Origin: Pontibacter mucosus
GTDB taxonomy: Bacteria > Bacteroidota > Bacteroidia > Cytophagales > Hymenobacteraceae
DNA length: 64,000 nt
Direction: 5' to 3'
Assembly: GCF_003054055.1 (NCBI RefSeq)
Contig: NZ_QBKI01000005.1
Coordinates: forward strand, 62,001 to 126,000
Positions 63,297 through 64,000 of this stretch are shown here, one piece after another. The notes beneath the pieces were generated by a model. That model ran no database searches. It saw only the letters and a list, made by a program, of their open reading frames with translations, and had not been told where the DNA came from. How positions within the stretch are numbered: the first letter of the stretch is position 1; every line of letters starts with the position of its first letter. The translations under genes were made by a program, and so were the position numbers.

Positions 63297-63342
63297 AAAA
63301 AAGGCTGCAGTATACTTCATCTGAAGGGCTGCAGCCTTTTTT
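63297..63342. terminator. Bidirectional terminator between ppx and ppk1
   Basis: AAAAAAGGCTGCAG pairs perfectly with CTGCAGCCTTTTTT around an 18-nt loop that contains one TATACTT copy. T-runs lie on both strands. AT-rich low-complexity wording follows to 63379. Confidence 0.9.
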
Positions 63343-63379
63343 TATTTATTGATAACTGATAATTGACAAATTATAGATG

Positions 63380-64000
63380 TTAGCTGTTCACGGTTAATTG
63401 CTCAAAAAGCTCGACCTCTTCCGTTGCGTAGGCCTTGTTGAAGAACAACTTGTGGATGTCCACTACTTCCTCGTTGGCGCCAGGTCGGCGCTTGATGTAG
63501 GTGCCGTCCTCGCGCATGATGTAGGAGTTGTGGTTGTCCTGCAGGTTGTAGTAGAGGATGTTGATTGCCTCCCGCTTCAGCTCCGCATTGGTTATCAGGA
63601 AGAGCGCCTCGATACGCCTATCGAAGCTGCGCACCATCATGTCGGCGCTGCCGCTGTATACTTTCGGGTCGCCGTTGTTGTGAAAGTAGTAAAGCCGCGA
63701 GTGCTCCAGGTACTCCCCCACTATACTTTTCACGGTGATGTTTTCGCTCAGGTCCTCGCGGCCAGGGCGCAGGCAGCAGATGCCCCGCACAATCAGCTTA
63801 ATGGGCGCACCGGCCTTTGAGGCTTTGTACAGTTCATCAATGATCTCCTTGTCCTCCAGCGAATTAATCTTCACCACAATACCGCTCTTCAGGCCCTTTT
63901 TAGCATTGCGGGCCTCTATCCGGATCAGCTCCATCAACTGGGCGCGCATCGCCTTAGGCGAAGTCATCAGGTACTTGTACTCGTTCGGACGCGAGTGGCC
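63380..64000 (-). CDS. ppk1: Polyphosphate kinase 1, C-terminal part, cut by right edge
   Basis: About 207 residues are visible; translation is open to the window edge (GHSRPNEYKYLMTSPKAM...), so the N-terminal two thirds are missing. The phospholipase-D-like catalytic part is recognisable: GIVVKINSLEDKEIIDELY, APIKLIVRGICCLRPG, YYFHNNGDPKVYSGSADMM and RSFDRRIEALFLITN. PPK1 makes polyphosphate from ATP. Together with the convergent ppx gene it forms a polyphosphate pair, separated by a bidirectional terminator. Confidence 0.95.
   Translation of the reverse strand, partial: GHSRPNEYKYLMTSPKAMRAQLMELIRIEARNAKKGLKSGIVVKINSLEDKEIIDELYKASKAGAPIKLIVRGICCLRPGREDLSENITVKSIVGEYLEHSRLYYFHNNGDPKVYSGSADMMVRSFDRRIEALFLITNAELKREAINILYYNLQDNHNSYIMREDGTYIKRRPGANEEVVDIHKLFFNKAYATEEVELFEQLTVNS

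Noticed and set aside
1..64000. CRISPR array, prophage, conjugative element or intact IS
   Set aside because: No regularly spaced repeats, no cas, integrase or transposase genes, and no terminal inverted repeats with target duplications were seen.
1..64000. AAGTATA copies as ends of a transposon
   Set aside because: Copies are too short and too many, occur in both orientations without paired spacing, and lie inside intact conserved genes.

Overview
The window looks like a chromosomal segment of a Bacteroidota member, most likely order Cytophagales and close to the Pontibacter/Hymenobacter group. The signs are a PorU-like/PorV-like type IX secretion pair, a secreted protein with a type IX sorting domain, Bacteroidota-type promoters (TTG or TTTG, about 20 bp, TAnnTTTG-like), few Shine-Dalgarno sites and many lipoprotein signal peptides. 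I see 49 protein genes (two cut by the window edges, two apparently frameshifted), one tRNA-like remnant, many hairpin terminators, and no intact tRNA, rRNA, CRISPR array or intact insertion sequence.

Layout. 1-7.7 kb: edge-truncated ferredoxin-type reductase, an AP2/degenerate-HNH DNA-binding protein, a peptidase M23, MscS, a frameshifted membrane protein, a LolC/E-type permease, then namZ-fmt-folA. 7.7-14 kb: porU-like and porV-like genes. 14-17 kb: PadR-PspC/GIN envelope-stress pair. 17.5-20.2 kb: cca, tsaC and methylmalonyl-CoA epimerase. 20.4-22.9 kb: iscS-iscU-unknown-iscA. 22.9-31.7 kb: secreted nuclease, TPR histidine kinase, and sbcD/sbcC separated by an unknown secreted protein and a tRNA-like remnant. 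31.8-36 kb: ArsR-rhodanese pair, T9SS cargo, Cys-rich lipoprotein, universal stress protein. 36-56.4 kb: a trehalose/alpha-glucan supercluster. Leftward genes are otsAB-like, glgB, treS-mak and glgE; rightward genes are treZ, GH57, treY, an unknown gene and malQ. 56.5-64 kb: small unknown genes, dienelactone hydrolase, redoxin, L,D-transpeptidase, M23-SH3 lipoprotein, and convergent ppx and ppk1.

The supercluster carries the three classical trehalose routes (T6P synthase, TreY/TreZ, TreS) plus the GlgE maltosyl-transfer route. TreS-Mak would make maltose-1-phosphate, GlgE would polymerise it, GlgB would branch the glucan, TreY/TreZ would convert glucan back to trehalose, and MalQ and GH57 would remodel chains. 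The phosphatase half of the OtsA/B fusion lacks its expected nucleophile aspartate.

The most unusual signal is not a gene. The heptamer AAGTATA (reverse complement TATACTT) occurs about 140 times by my hand count, where chance would give about six. It lies in genes on either strand, between genes, and inside the stems of several terminators. It is nearly absent from the isc operon and from the AT-rich middle of the porU-like gene. I do not know what it does; it is my first candidate for an undescribed system.
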